A stretch of 64,000 nt of DNA. It comes from Pomphorhynchus laevis. Its lineage: Eukaryota > Acanthocephala > Palaeacanthocephala > Echinorhynchida > Pomphorhynchidae. Location: NCBI GenBank assembly GCA_012934845.2, contig WNNJ02002442.1, positions 1 through 64,000 on the forward strand. The letters are read 5' to 3'. This document shows, piece by piece, positions 21,100 to 32,747 of the stretch (positions are counted from its first letter, which is position 1; every line of letters starts with the position of its first letter). The notes under the pieces are model-generated. The model was not told the origin of the DNA. It made no database searches and saw nothing but the letters and a program-made list of their open reading frames with translations. The translations under genes were made by a program, and so were the position numbers.

Positions 21100-24000
21100 T
21101 AACAAAGAAAAACGAGACAACAAATCGAATTTTTTTATAGTCAACAACTTTATTTCGCCAATACAATCACGATGCCTAAACGAATTCTAGCCGAGCCTAA
21201 ATGCTGTTCGTGCAATGGACATTCAGCACGATGTCGTCAATGCAAATGTGTAAAATCAAATAAGCCGTGCACTAACTGTTCTGCAGCAAATTGCGAAAAC
21301 CAACTCGTATCCCACTTTGCAAGCATGAATATAGCGTATAACGCGGTTCACACCCTCGATGCTGCCTCGAATAGATTCCCAAACACTCTTATCCATCAAT
21401 CATTCAAAGAGGTAATCACTTGGCGTCCTAATCTCTTTTACTTACCGAGGTGTAACGAAAGCCGAATGTTTTTAAATGAACTAAACAAATTGTTTGAAAC
21501 TGCTTGTCGCGAAGATGACGTCGAAGGCTCGTCGCTTATGAAGGTGACAATTATTTGTCAGTGCGTTTTACAAAAAGTAGGTTCTTCGAAAATCAAATAT
21601 GTACGTCAATTGATGTCGCGTCGCCTGTCTCTTTGGCAAAGCCAAAATTTTGATGAATTAGTAAGGGAGGGTAAATGTATTCAATCACGTTTAAAGGTAT
21701 CCCAGTCACGATACGATTCTAAGCGCAATTGGAAGTCGCTGTTCGTGAAATCATTAATGTCAGGTAATCTTACTTCTGCAGTAAGAATCCTGGAAAACGG
21801 TTCTGTCAATAAAACTTTGAGTCCAAATGATTATATCGGCAACGAATCGGTTAAGTCTATTCTTGAAGTGAAGCATCCACAGGCAGCTGTAATTAGTGAG
21901 GACGCCTTATTATCGGAGATCGACATGGAATGTGATAACTTTAATCCCTCCTTTTTCGATACGATAGATGCAGCTGCAATTCAACTTAGTGCTAAGCGCA
22001 CTACAGGCGCTGCGGGTCCTTCGGGTGTTAATGCTTTATCATGGCGGCAAATGCTAACCTCATTTGATAGGGATTCATTATAGTTGGCCTCTACGTTGGC
22101 AGACCTGACAAGGCGAATTGCTAGTAATAGAGTTCCAAAACATTCAACAGAAGCGTTAATCGCTAGTCGGCTCATTGCCCTTGATAAAAATCCTGGTGTT
22201 CGACCGATCGGAATAGGTGAGGCATATAGGCGCATAATGGCTAAAACGATTTTAAATGTCATTTCTCCTTTCATTAAGTCAATTGCGGGTAATTCACAAC
22301 TTTGTGCAGGTCAAAAGGGAGGTGTCGAATTCGTTGTGCGAGATATGCGTGAAACCTTTGCTAATTCGACCTCGTCATGTTTACTTTTAATTGATGCACA
22401 TAATGCTTTTAATAGAATTAATAGGAAATTAGCTCTCCTCAATATAGAAAAGATATACCCTGCTTTAGCACGATTCCTGCAGAATACATATAGTTTAGAT
22501 CCAATCTTAGCCATTGACGATGATTATCTGTTATCAAAGGAAGGTTTCACGCAAGGCGACCCTTTGGCAATGGTAGCATTTGCGGCAGCAACGATACCAT
22601 TAATACATAGATTAGGCGCTTTGCATCCTCAAATAAAACAGCGTTGGTATGCAGACGATGTATCATGTGTTGGTTCACCGGGGAATGTTTATGATTTTTT
22701 AAATCGTTGCAATCTATAGGACCGGAATACGGATTTCATGTTAATGTCAACAAGTGTACAGCTCTGGTTAACGCCAACATTATCCTTGAATGTGATTCAC
22801 TTGCCAGCTTAGGGGTTCATGTCGTATCTAATGGTGTAGAACTTTTAGGAGCTCCCATAGGTTTTGGTTCGTTCGAAAAAGATTGGGTAATAACACAAGT
22901 AACTCGCTGGTTAAAATTGCTCGATAGGTTATGTGAAGTCTCTAGCGATTCACGGCAGTTAGCGTTCTTAGCATTTTCAGCAGCAGTGCAAAATAAGTGG
23001 ACTCATGTACAAAGAACATGTAAGTGTGAATGTGAATGGTTTTCTTCACTCGAAGATTTCATACAGAATAAAATAATCCCCAAAATAACTGGTTTTAATT
23101 TAGAGAAGTGTTGGCGCGATGTAGCAAGTCTGCCTTTCTCAATGGGAGGTTTGGGGATATCAAATCCATATGAGAATACCAAATCTGTATGGGAATATTC
23201 TTCTTTGCTATGTAAGGCCTTATTTGAGTTATGTCTCGGAGGCGACATTGATACCATCCAGAAACAGTCAATATTTGAAATTAGAAAACTAAAGAATCTC
23301 CGGGCTGCCGAAAAATTTTCGTCACTGTTAAATACAGTGGACGACTGCGAACAGGTAATTTTAAAGCATGCCGCTCGAAAGGGCGCGTCAACGTGGCTAT
23401 CTGCTCGCCCTAGTGATGATCCTAAGTTTCGCTTAAGCAATCAAGAATTTTCCGATGGTCTCTCTGTCAGATATGGGTGGCAAATTTTAAATACTTCAGG
23501 CAAATGTGTATGTGGGGAAGTTCTTAGTGTTGTTCATTCATTATCTTGCAAATGCGGAGGGAAATCAATAATAAGGCACAATGTGATCAGAGACATTTTC
23601 GCCAAATTAACTTCAGAGGTGTGTTCATCAACTACAACTGAGCCATTGCTTTCTCCCATTGATCCAACTATTCAATTCGATTCTTCTTCCACTACACTAG
23701 ATCGCAATGCACGTCTTGACGTCTTGTGTTCGGGGTTGTTTGGCGTCCCGTCTGAGCGGTCCTACCTGGACATTTCTGTATTCAATACACATGCTCGTTC
23801 ATATGCCACAATGACTCCACGATCAGCGTTCAGTTATAACGAGAATCGAAAAAAGACTAAGTACTCCGAACGGATATCCAAGATCGAAAGAGCAGCTTTT
23901 ATACCAGTTATTTTGTCAATACAAGGTGGATTAGGGGATGAGGCAGAACAGTTGGTAAAACGCTTAGCAAAAGACGTAGCGGTGAGAAGAGAGTGCCGTT

Positions 24001-24172
24001 ACAGTGACGTGATTAGCCGATTCAGACGTTCCATTGGAATAGCTCTCGTGCGGGCTAGCTCATGGTGTCTCAGATAAATTTTTTTCATTGTTACTTTTGT
24101 TATGATTTTGCAGTGTCTTTGTCAAATAAATTCGTTTTTTTCGTTAAAAAAATTATTATTATTTTACAATTT
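21100..24172 (+). mobile_element. RLE-type LINE lineage I, copy 1
   Basis: A full-length-looking copy begins just after the (TTA)n tail of the CR1 at 21,050-21,095 and ends in 'aaaaaaattattattattttac' at about 24,165, where copy 2 starts. The single ORF (21,172-24,076) is broken by one TAG at 22,081 and one frameshift near 22,705. Its 3' UTR is only about 95 bp and lacks the GGGCCCATTTGCGGG motif seen on most sister copies, so it is a different subfamily. Confidence 0.85.
21172..24076 (+). CDS. Lineage I polyprotein: Cys cluster, RT, CCHC knuckle, RLE
   Basis: Residues 11-43 form CCSCNGHSARCRQCKC then CTNCSAANCEN, a cysteine array like one half of a CXC/TSO1-type domain. RT motifs: LIDAHNAFNRINR (A), FTQGDPLAMVAFA (B) and RWYADDVSCV (C, 22,640). 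After the thumb: CVCGEVLSVVHSLSC (23,505-23,549), IIRHNVIRD, then NARLDVLCSGLFG, SYLDISVFN, ENRKKTKYSERI and IQGGLG. This is the R2-like order: C-x-C-x7-H-x4-C, RHN, PD-(D/E)xK. The start ATG at 21,172 has no in-frame competitor before the Cys cluster. Confidence 0.85.
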
Positions 24173-26456
24173 ATGGTGCGAGGCAAACCGTCAAGCCAGC
24201 CTCTATGTTGTACATGCAACGGACCGGCTGCAGTTTGCAAAGGATGTAAATGCGCAAAAGCAGAACGTTCATGCACCAACTGCAGAGCAACAAATTGTCG
24301 CATCAAGCATAACCTGGCACCGCCTAAACTTTCACATGAATCAGTGCTTGGCCAAAACATCAATCCACATTTGGCACACACAAATTCTTTGAAACCGAGT
24401 ACGAGTAACCAAGATATTTTGACGCTCCCGCAGGGACTCTCAAATCTCGAACAATGTCACAGCATTGAGCAAGCCCAGAATCAACGATCCCACCAATGTG
24501 AACCCGTAAATGCAGTCAGATCCATTGATCAAATTGATACATCCTGCAACATTCAACAACTTAACCCCCAAGAATGTTCACACATCGCTCAGCAAACGGC
24601 TTTGGGTATCGACGAAATATACAACAAGGTCATTCAATAGACACCAAATCTCTTTGCTCTCCCTGCGTGCACGGCCAGTCACAAATTTGTAGCTATTCTG
24701 GCGTCACTGTACTCACAAGCAACTGTTGAGCGCGATCACGATACTCCCTGTCTAATGAAGGCCGTCGTATTTCCTCAGCTGATCTTACAGCGCGTCCAAT
24801 CGGTAAAAGTTTCGTGCATCTGAAAAGTATTAGAAAGACGTCTGAAATTCTGGAACGAAAAACAATACAGTATTCTATACAGCGAGGCTCACTACTACCA
24901 ATGCCAATTGACTAGTAGACGCTCACTTCAGCCCAAGGATTGGATTAACCGCTACCAACAACTTCTCACAGCAGGAAAAGTTACGGCGTCCACATCTGTC
25001 TTGGAAGAAAAATCGTCAGCAGCAGTACTACATCCGGATGAAGTCGTGAACGGTAGATCAGTTAAATCACAACTTCAAGATCTTCACCCACTTGCGAAAA
25101 CTCCCCCTAAAGAAGCATTACTTACATCCTTTCACCCCAATTCAAAAGTACATCACTCATGTCGTTTTTACACAATCGACGAAAATAGTATTATTACGGC
25201 TAGTGGACGAACAAAAGGTGGCGCTGGGCCGTCTGGCCTCGACTCAGCTTCCTGGCGCAATATGCTAACCCGCTTCGGAGCTCAGTCTCAGACGTTAGCA
25301 CAGTCTTTAGCACGATTTGCAGTTTGGATTTCCACCGAAAAGGTACCAGCAAAATCCCTGGAATGTTTTACGAGCTGCCGATTGATCGCTTTAAAAAAGA
25401 GCAACGGAGGTATCCGACCAATAGGCGTGTGTGACACCGCCAGGAGAATAATTTCGAAAACAATTTTGGTACTCGTCAAAGAAGATATACAAGCCGTCGC
25501 TGGAAATCTTCAAACCGCGGCCAAAGAACGGAGCGGTGCCGAACATGCTGTGCACAAACTGCGATCGCTGTACAGAGCAAACACCGACGCGTGTCTTGTT
25601 TCCATCGATGCCTCAAATGCATTCAATTCTGTCAATAGGCAAGCCGCTCTCCATAACCTTAAATTTACATGCCCATCTTTGTCGTGCGTTATACATAATC
25701 TGTACCAGAAGCCTTCAGTCTTAGCACTCGGTAGCGACAACTTGCTTTCCGAGGAGGGTTTTACGCAGGGCGACCCATTCGCAATGCCATGCTTTTCCCT
25801 AGCCTCTTTACCGCTAATAGACAAAATTCGACGGACCGTCCCAGGTGTGCATCAAGTTTGGTTTGCCGACGACGCGAATTTTGTTGGTTGCCCAAGCAAA
25901 ATCAAAGAAGTATGGAAAGTTCTTTCAACAGACGGTCCAAAGTACGGTTATTTCGTCAACCCGAGCAAGTCGCAAAAAACGAGCGATTCGAGCGGACGTT
26001 CTTCGACGTCAACGTATTTAATATTTTTGCTCAGTCGTACGTCAGCCGACCAGTCGATCCAGCATTTGACTACAATGTGTCGCGAAAAAATGCCAAATAT
26101 CTAGAAAGGGTGACGAAAGTAGAGCACGGTAAATTCATTCCGCTGATATTTTCTTCGTCAGGTGGTATGGGAAAGGAGTCGCAAGCCTTGATAAAGCAGA
26201 TAGCAACGGCCAAAGCGCAAAGGGGTATTATTGAATACGCGCATGCCGTGACACGCTTAAAGCGTCGCATCTCATTCATAATAGCCCGATCGGCATCCGC
26301 ATGCCTCAGAAGCGCTCGATCACAATCAGAAATCAAACAATTCGCGAACCAAAGCGCCCGAACAGCCGTGGATACTTGTGGTGAACTCGGTAAAACAATC
26401 AGATGGCGCGACGAAGAAGGTGGCGAACTTTGCCAATTGCAACAATTGTATATATA
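24173..26456 (+). pseudogene. Lineage I polyprotein remnant of copy 2
   Basis: The Cys cluster is intact (CCTCNGPAAVCKGCKC, CTNCRATNC). A Gln/Asn-rich linker follows, then GIDEIYNKVIQ before a stop at 24,638. RT part: GGAGPSGLDSASWRNML, RLIALKKSNGGIRPIGV, SIDASNAFNSVNR, FTQGDPFAMPCFS and VWFADD. After the deletion the RLE end FFDVNVFN, SRKNAKYLERV and SSSGGMGKE remains to 26,456. Confidence 0.85.
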
Positions 26457-26530
26457 AACAAATGATCGCTCAATCGTCTAGTGGGCCCATTTGCGGGAAC
26501 CCCTTTTTTGTAAATTTATTAAATAAATTT
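24173..26530 (+). mobile_element. RLE-type LINE lineage I, copy 2 (internal deletion)
   Basis: It starts directly in the tail of copy 1 and ends GGGCCCATTTGCGGGAACCCC (26,483-26,503) followed by a T-rich tail. Compared with copy 1, about 1 kb is missing: NPSKSQ (after YADD-type motif VWFADDANFV) joins at about 25,980 to ERFERTFFDVNVFN, removing the thumb, the CCHC knuckle and RHN. An in-frame stop and a frameshift also lie at 24,640-24,905. It cannot mobilise itself. Confidence 0.85.
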
Positions 26531-26559
26531 ATTATTAAAAAAATTATTTTACAATCTCT

Positions 26560-26932
26560 GGGTTACCCGCAAATGGGCCCGTAAATGAGAATTCAGTTTA
26601 GTTTAGGTTCAAAATTCTGGACGTCCGATTGCAGATCGCGTTCCTCTGATGCATCGCGATGTCATTTTTGCAAGTAATAGGCCTAGACGCGTTCTAAGCT
26701 TTGTAAGCTCGTCGGGGTATCTGCTTGCTCGCTTATTTGCCAATTTAGATGCGATCCGTCTTAAAAGTTGTGTGGCATTGTCACCGCTTCCACCTGAGAA
26801 TGAGAAGACGGCGGGTACAAGAGACCCCCGCTCGAACTCTGTTATTCTTTCGAGATATTTACTGCGCTTTCGCTGTTGGTGGTACTTATAGCAGGACTCT
26901 GGTGTCTTGGAGGAGTTGGACTGAGCGAAATA
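26560..26932 (-). mobile_element. RLE-type LINE lineage I, copy 3 (3' end only)
   Basis: Minus strand. It starts inside the RLE region at AQSNSSKTPESCYKYH, continues RKRSKYLERI, FSGGSGDNATQLLRRI and ends RPEF-stop at 26,609. The 3' end is GGGCCCATTTGCGGGTAACC (26,580-26,561). Its 5' truncation abuts an 'attattattattttgaattatta' run that is the tail of copy 4. It lies tail to tail with copy 2. Confidence 0.85.
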
Positions 26933-27002
26933 ATAATTCAAAATAATAATAATAATATTTTTTTTTAATAATATTATTATCAAAAAGTAAAATTTACAAG
27001 TT

Positions 27003-27687
27003 AGGTTACCCTCAAATGGGCCCAATATTTCATAACAATGTGGATCTGTTTTGTGGTGTGTTACGACGTGCTGATCTCACGCACATGGATGCTGATTTGG
27101 CTAGGCTGATGCCGATTTTGCATCGTAAATTGCGGATGCACTCTTCATAGCGCATGTGAAATTTGAAGGCCTTCTTTTTTGCCATATGTTTGAGTACCTG
27201 GTCGGTTTGACCATCTATTCCTCCATTAGCTGCAAAAATCAATGGATTGAAGCTCGCTCTTTCAAAACGCTAAATTCGTTCACCATACTTTGCGTACTTT
27301 CTCTGTGCGTGGTACATGAAGTGTGAATTAGGGTTGCCAAGAGAATACGAAGAAGCTAGATGGTTGAATATACATACATCCATTAAGGATCGCTCCGTTC
27401 GATTTCCAAATAACCCATAACATTCAATGTCCAGTCGTGCTCCTAGTTCCTTGGACGTCGTTGATCTTTCAAACACTACACTTGGGGATATTACGGTAAG
27501 CATAGGCTCTCGAGCAGCAGTGAGAGATAAAATATTTAGCTCAGTGGTGATCAAATCACATATGGTATTGTGACGAATTGATGGTAATCCACTTACTTGA
27601 CAAGAATGTGCATGTGAAATTTCAAATTTGGCATTGCAAAGACACGTTGATGGTGCATTTGGAGGTGACCAACCATATCTTGCTGCT
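27003..27687 (-). mobile_element. RLE-type LINE lineage I, copy 4 (5'-truncated)
   Basis: Minus strand. It begins at ARYGWSPPNAPSTCLCN, includes the CLCNAKFEISHAHSC knuckle, IRHNTICD, GARLDIECYGLFG, LMDVCIFN, RKYAKYGERI and ANGGIDGQTDQ, ending after 27,030. One frameshift lies near 27,255. The 3' end motif GGGCCCATTTGAGGGTAACC is at 27,023-27,004. It joins at its 5' end a (TTATTATTATGATGTGG)n run, the tail of the stub at 27.8 kb. Confidence 0.87.
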
Positions 27688-27770
27688 ACAAAAACCACAT
27701 CATAATAATAAAAAACCACATCATAATAATAAAACCACATCATAATAATAAAACCACATCATAATAATTT
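27688..27770 (-). repeat. Minisatellite-like tail, about 17 bp unit
   Basis: Read on the minus strand, TTATTATTATGATGTGG is repeated about four times with small length changes. It lies between the 3' tail of the lineage I stub and the 5' end of copy 4. It probably arose by expansion of the element tail and then served as a target. Confidence 0.8.
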
Positions 27771-27904
27771 TTTTAAATAATAATTTTTTTAATAAATTTA
27801 CAAAAAAGGGGTTTCCGCAAATGGGCCCACTAGACGATTGAGCGATCATTTGTTTATATATACAATTGTTGCAATTGGCAAAGTTCGCCACCTTCTTCGT
27901 CGCG
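27771..27904 (-). mobile_element. RLE-type LINE lineage I, 3' stub
   Basis: About 134 bp, nearly identical to the reverse complement of the end of copy 2 (26,404-26,530), including GGGCCCATTTGCGGAAACCCC at 27,828-27,808. It diverges at 27,905, where 'tcataataatattc' of the ubiquilin intron begins. It is a severely 5'-truncated insertion of the copy 2 subfamily, probably into ATAATAATATT. Confidence 0.85.
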
Positions 27905-27964
27905 TCATAATAATATTCTAATGTTTTTGACAAAATGTTTTCCACATACGGTTGTATTTTTTAG

Positions 27965-29101
27965 AACCACGAGGTTTCACAATTCGTTAACAATCCGGAT
28001 TTAATGTGTCAAACAATGGAAATGATTCGTATTCCTACAACTATACAGGAAATTACGAGAAACCATGACAGAGCCCTGATTAACCTTGAGAGATTACCGA
28101 GCGGATATAAAGTTCGACAGAGAATTTATCGCGATTTTCAAGAACCAATGCTTAATGTGGCACATGAGCAGTTTGGCGATAACCCTATGAATACTTATTC
28201 TAGTTCATCTGGTACAGCTAACACTAGTCAAGTAGGAACTGAAAATACAAACCTCCTGCCAAACCCGGTGGCATCTCAGAATACTACATTTCAAATCGAT
28301 TCGTCTAGTTCATATGTATCTAATTCAAACCGTTTAGAGTCGCCTTTGCAATCTACGTCAAGCGAAAACACTAATCGGTATTCTACGATGAACCCTCAAC
28401 AATTATTAGTAGTCGATGCTGAAAATCCTCTCATGTTATTCGACATGTTGCGGGCATCCAGTTTTAACCCAAATATGAATAATTCTCTTTGCGATCCTGG
28501 TATTCTACTTAATCTGCTTAAGATTCTTCTTAATCTGCTGCGTACATATGAATTTATACAGGACGAAGGACAAAGAGAACAAGTACATCGTGTAATTCAT
28601 GAGTTTATGAGTCAGTGGCCAATACCTGAAATTTGTGCTCTATGCACAAATACTCGAGCATTGAGGACGATTGTACAAATTCTAAAGAATCTAATTCGTC
28701 TTAGGGACACATCCCCACAAGTATATTCACAGTTGATATCTTCAAATATAAGCGGTCTAGTCGATAATCAAATGAATAGTCAACCTACTTCATCTGATGT
28801 GGATTCTTTTCGATCACCAAGCAATAGACAAACAGCTTATGCAACAACAGTATTTCAAAATTTACAATACTCAAATCAAGATTATACTGCTTCGTTGTTT
28901 CAACCATTAGATCGTCTTCATCTCCAGCAACATCAGCCGACAAATCAACAACCAAACCAAACTCAAGAACATCTTTATGCATCCGAACTTGTACAAATGC
29001 AGACATTGGGATTCCATAGCCGTGATACTAATCTGGAAGAGCTTGCTGCATCTATGGGGGACGCAAAAATGGCTGTGGAACGTAATGAAGATTTTGATTG
29101 A
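27965..29101 (+). CDS. UBQLN (ubiquilin-like): Ubiquilin-like protein, last exon
   Basis: After a TGTATTTTTTAG acceptor, an open phase-0 exon of 378 codons reads NHEVSQFVNNPDLMCQTME, then NHDRALINLERLPSGY and QEPMLNVAHEQFGDNP. This is the STI1-like region of ubiquilins (human [49 protein letters not shown], from memory). A low-complexity Ser/Asn/Gln linker, a second STI1-like helix block (about residues 215-255) and a C-terminal UBA domain (LVQMQTLGFHSRDTNLEELA) follow. The UBA end is unusual: VERNEDFD replaces IERLL. The ubiquitin-like N-terminus must lie in upstream exons not found here. Ubiquilins shuttle ubiquitylated clients to the proteasome. Confidence 0.88.
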   Translation, partial: NHEVSQFVNNPDLMCQTMEMIRIPTTIQEITRNHDRALINLERLPSGYKVRQRIYRDFQEPMLNVAHEQFGDNPMNTYSSSSGTANTSQVGTENTNLLPNPVASQNTTFQIDSSSSYVSNSNRLESPLQSTSSENTNRYSTMNPQQLLVVDAENPLMLFDMLRASSFNPNMNNSLCDPGILLNLLKILLNLLRTYEFIQDEGQREQVHRVIHEFMSQWPIPEICALCTNTRALRTIVQILKNLIRLRDTSPQVYSQLISSNISGLVDNQMNSQPTSSDVDSFRSPSNRQTAYATTVFQNLQYSNQDYTASLFQPLDRLHLQQHQPTNQQPNQTQEHLYASELVQMQTLGFHSRDTNLEELAASMGDAKMAVERNEDFD

Positions 29102-29300
29102 TTGACTATAGTTTTAATTGATATTGTTTTGAAATCTTTATTATTATAGAAAAAAAATTTCAAAATTTGTCAAATTTTGGAAATTTGACAAATTTTGGAA
29201 ATTTTGAAAATTCACCGCCAGTTAAATACATCCAAATAAAAGTTAAAGAATAATTGAAGCTGAATCAAAGTCAAAATCAGCCAAATACATCCAGATAAAA
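29102..29300 (+). terminator. Ubiquilin 3' UTR with candidate AATAAA
   Basis: After the stop codon an AATAAA lies near 29,235 (ccaaataaaagtt). The region includes direct repeats: 'caaattttggaaatttga' and two copies of 'ccaaatacatcca.ataaaa'. The exact poly(A) site cannot be set from sequence. Confidence 0.45.
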
Positions 29301-29304
29301 AGTT

Positions 29305-29530
29305 ATATAAAGAATCATAGGAGCTGAATCAAAGAAAAGAGGAAAAGTTTAGATATTTCGCTAACTTCTGTTAGCATCTTCGGAAAATTACAATTGTAAT
29401 TTTAATTATAATTGTACTTTTCATTTAATTTAAATACAATAATTGTAATTTTTTAAAGATGCTAACATAAGTTAGCGAAATATCGAAAAATTCCTTTCTT
29501 TGATCAAGCTTTACTAATCCTTTATCAAAT
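29305..29530. repeat. Inverted repeat whose arms each contain a hairpin
   Basis: GATATTTCGCTAAC...GTTAGCATCTT (29,352-29,380) is the reverse complement of AAGATGCTAAC...GTTAGCGAAATATC (29,458-29,486). Similarity extends outward for another 40 bp (ctttgattcagct-like on one side, ctttgatcaagct on the other). Each arm has an internal GCTAAC/GTTAGC stem followed by GAAATATC, the stem-loop style seen at several retroelement 3' ends here. Probably two inverted tail copies. Confidence 0.75.
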
Positions 29531-29938
29531 TTTTTAAAACCTTTATCAATTTTTTAAAGAAGATTTAGTATACACACAATATAAGGTTACTCGCAAATGG
29601 GTCCGAAATATTAAATTTAAATTAATTTTTTAGGTGATGTAAGTTTTCGTCACATTGGACGATTGATGCGGATCAGTCACATTTCGTTATACTCCGGGTA
29701 CACAGTTTGTCCAATACCGGCGCGAGCAAGATGACCTCTTGTTGAGCGTGCTGCCCTGATGCACATCGATGCAGACTTGTCCATAACTACACTTATTTAG
29801 CGTAATGTTTTTATTATATCGCTGTACATGTGTAATCCCTTGCCTGCCTTTAGCGACGCAATTCTTTTGATTGTAATGTTCGACCGCCGGTCCTATTGCC
29901 CCGTTTCCGGTAATGACAAACGGGATGAATGAAGCTCT

Positions 29939-32738
29939 TTAATACCGGCTCACCCTCTCCTCGTACTTAGCCCGCTTTCGTGTCTCGTGATATTGGAATG
30001 GTGTGGAGTTGTTGTCAGAAGCATTTGACGGGGCCAGATGATTAAAAGAGCAAAAGTCCAACATGGACCGCTCCGTCCAACTTCCAAACAATCCACGACA
30101 TTCAACGTCCATCCTGGCATCTCGATCTAGTGTTCTTGATGCTCTCCCGAAAACCACATTTTCATTGAATGGCTGAAGTACTGGCTCGATTGCTACCGCA
30201 GAGCACACATTTGACAATTCTTTTGCAACGAGGTCCCTCAGAATGTTATGCCTGATAGTTGGCAACCTCCCGTCTGGCAGGAAAGAGTGTGAATTATGCT
30301 GAAATCATCTCCGCATTGACATTTGTGTGGGGCAAAAGTAGGATTTCAGCCGTAGCGTGCTGCCAAGGCATCGCGAAATTCAACCGGGCTTAGGTTCAGA
30401 TTATCCTTGCGTAGTGGCTTGCAAGATAGCCACGCGGAATCCCCCTTAACTTTCGCAAGACACAGACGTACTCCGATGGAATCACTGTTGTTCAGTATTT
30501 GCTGTCTTATTTGGGCATTGACTTGTGTCTTCTCATTCTAAATACGAGTTATTATATCATTTTGACGTGATCGGAGTTCATTCCCTATAAAGCCATCTAG
30601 TAATGGTTCGATTAGTCTCCTTGAACGGTCCTAATCCAATTCGGGATTAGAGGAAGGATCATTTATACCAAGTCCTCCTTCATTCACAGGTAAGAAACAA
30701 ACTGACTGCCTAACTTCATTTAGTTCGATCCTAATAATGGCAGGTATAAAATTCTGTTTAATATAAAGTGTCAGTTCATCGTAAGCGCCATAAGAGGTAG
30801 GACATGAACGTCTGATAAAGGCCCATTTGAATTGCAACGATTGTGTAAAAGCGGCGTTAGCAATTTGGGGTTCCTACTTTGCAATCTCGATTAGTCTGCT
30901 TACCAGCATCTTCCATTCTTTGACCTTCGACTTGACAAATTTGTCAGTGTAGGCTATATCTCCAATAGCAGACCCAAGTACACGCATTCCTGAGGTCATA
31001 ATTTTTATTCCGACGTTTTGGAATATATACCTTGCCTCAGATAGGTTAATGCTTTGAGTAAGAAGTTGGTATTTTTCTTTGTTTAAGAAAAACCCATATT
31101 GAGGCCTGATTTGACATATTTCCTTCCAGACCGCTAGCAAATTATCAGGTGTTCCAACACAAATTCCGTCATCAGCATACCATCTGTGTATCACTTCTGG
31201 ACAGATGTGTTTGAGGCGTTTTATAAGCGGTAGAGTGGCTGCTGCGAAAGCCAGCATTGCCAAGGGGTCACCTTGGGTAAAACCCTCTTTAGAAAGTATT
31301 ACTTCGTCCTCAACTGACAGTGTAGAGTTAGTTCCGTATATATTACGTAATATAATTGTTAGTGCTGGAACCGTGAATCTTATATTTTCTAGCGCGAGCT
31401 GACGGTTTACACAGTTCAATGCATTACTGGCGTCTAGTTGAAGAGCACAATAACCAGGGTTGTCCGGCAAAAGTTTTCCGACAGAATGAATGGCAGCTTC
31501 TACCCCACATCTCTGTCCTGTACAGAGTTGTTGGCATCCAGCAACTGCTTGAAGGTGATCACCAATGCGTCGAGCTATAACTTTACAAATTACTCTCCTA
31601 GAGATCTCCCCGACCCCTATAGGACGGATACCGGGACTCTTGTCAAATGGCAATAACCTGCTGGCCGTAAATGCTTCGAGAAATTTTGATGGAATAGGAG
31701 TGAATGCCAGACATATAGTAAGGTCCGCTAAACTGGAAGCTAACATTTGGGATTCTCGGCCAAAATATTTAAGCATTGAACGAAAGCTCTGGATATCAGT
31801 CCCCTGATGGACCAGCTGATCCTTGTGATCTATTAGCGACTCGGATTATTTCGGCCGCATTTATATCTTCGAATTGTACTGGATGATGATCAATTATGCC
31901 GGGCATAGGACTGTTTAGATAAGCGCTGACGGATATTTCCACTGGAGTTGGATGGAGTTGTTCTAACCTCATCCTTACCGATATATTTTCTACGTCTTCG
32001 TGTAAGGATAATATTTTCGATGATCCCATAGGGCAGTGTAAAATCTTAATCGCAGCATTCGTTTTTCCTGCTGTAGCTGTATGAATCTTCTGGACATAGT
32101 TTGGTTTTAGAGAGTCGACTGTATCGAGTGTTCGATAGATTTTTTTGAAGTACTCGAGCTTCAGCTAGGAGAGATGTTAGATTTTTATTTCGCCATAGGG
32201 TTATTCTCCTTTCTAGAGTTTTACGTCTAACTGCAATACCGGCGGATGGGATTCGTTGAAGTACCAATTAGCAGAGGACCGTTGCCATTTTGAGGCATAT
32301 ATGCATTGATCCAAGGTCGTTAGCTGCAGAACTGTACAAACTAGCAAGCATTTTAACAAAGACATGGATCGCGCGACATCTTGGCAACTCAAGATGGTAA
32401 GGTTTCCACTGGATTACTTCATTATAGATTTCGTCCAAAGAAATACCATGTTCTATCACAGTTTGTGATGAAGTATGTGTGGTCGGGGCAGGGGAAGCAT
32501 CTATTCGATTGTTCATTTGGGATGGCAGTGTCCTTGGATGTTGGGTCGCAAGTGAAAAAGTGCTAAGAGATTCACCCATTTTCTCGTTGGCATGATGATG
32601 GATTCTGTTCGTGCAATTTGGGGCTAAGCAGTCAATACACTGTTTCTTCTCTCTTGCACATACGCCTCCTTTGCATTTAGCTGCCGAAACAGAACAAGCG
32701 TAGCACCTAGGCAAATTCCTGGGCTTTCCTTTGGGCAT
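29939..32738 (-). pseudogene. Lineage I polyprotein pseudogene of copy 5
   Basis: The Cys cluster CYACSVSAAKCKGGVC...CIDCLAPNC has one Cys spaced differently from copies 1 and 2. RT motifs: LQLDASNALNCVNR (A), FTQGDPLAMLAFA (B) and HRWYADDGICV (C). C-terminal pieces: IRHNILRDL, DARMDVECRGLFG, MLDFCSFN, YHETRKRAKYEERV. Several frame breaks separate the blocks, so no product is expected. Confidence 0.85.
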
Positions 32739-32747
32739 TGTGTATTT

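Noticed and set aside
27771-27904. The inverted match with 26,404-26,530 as terminal inverted repeats of a DNA transposon
   Set aside because: Both are 3' ends of lineage I RLE-LINEs in opposite orientation, and three separate truncated copies lie between; there is no transposase.
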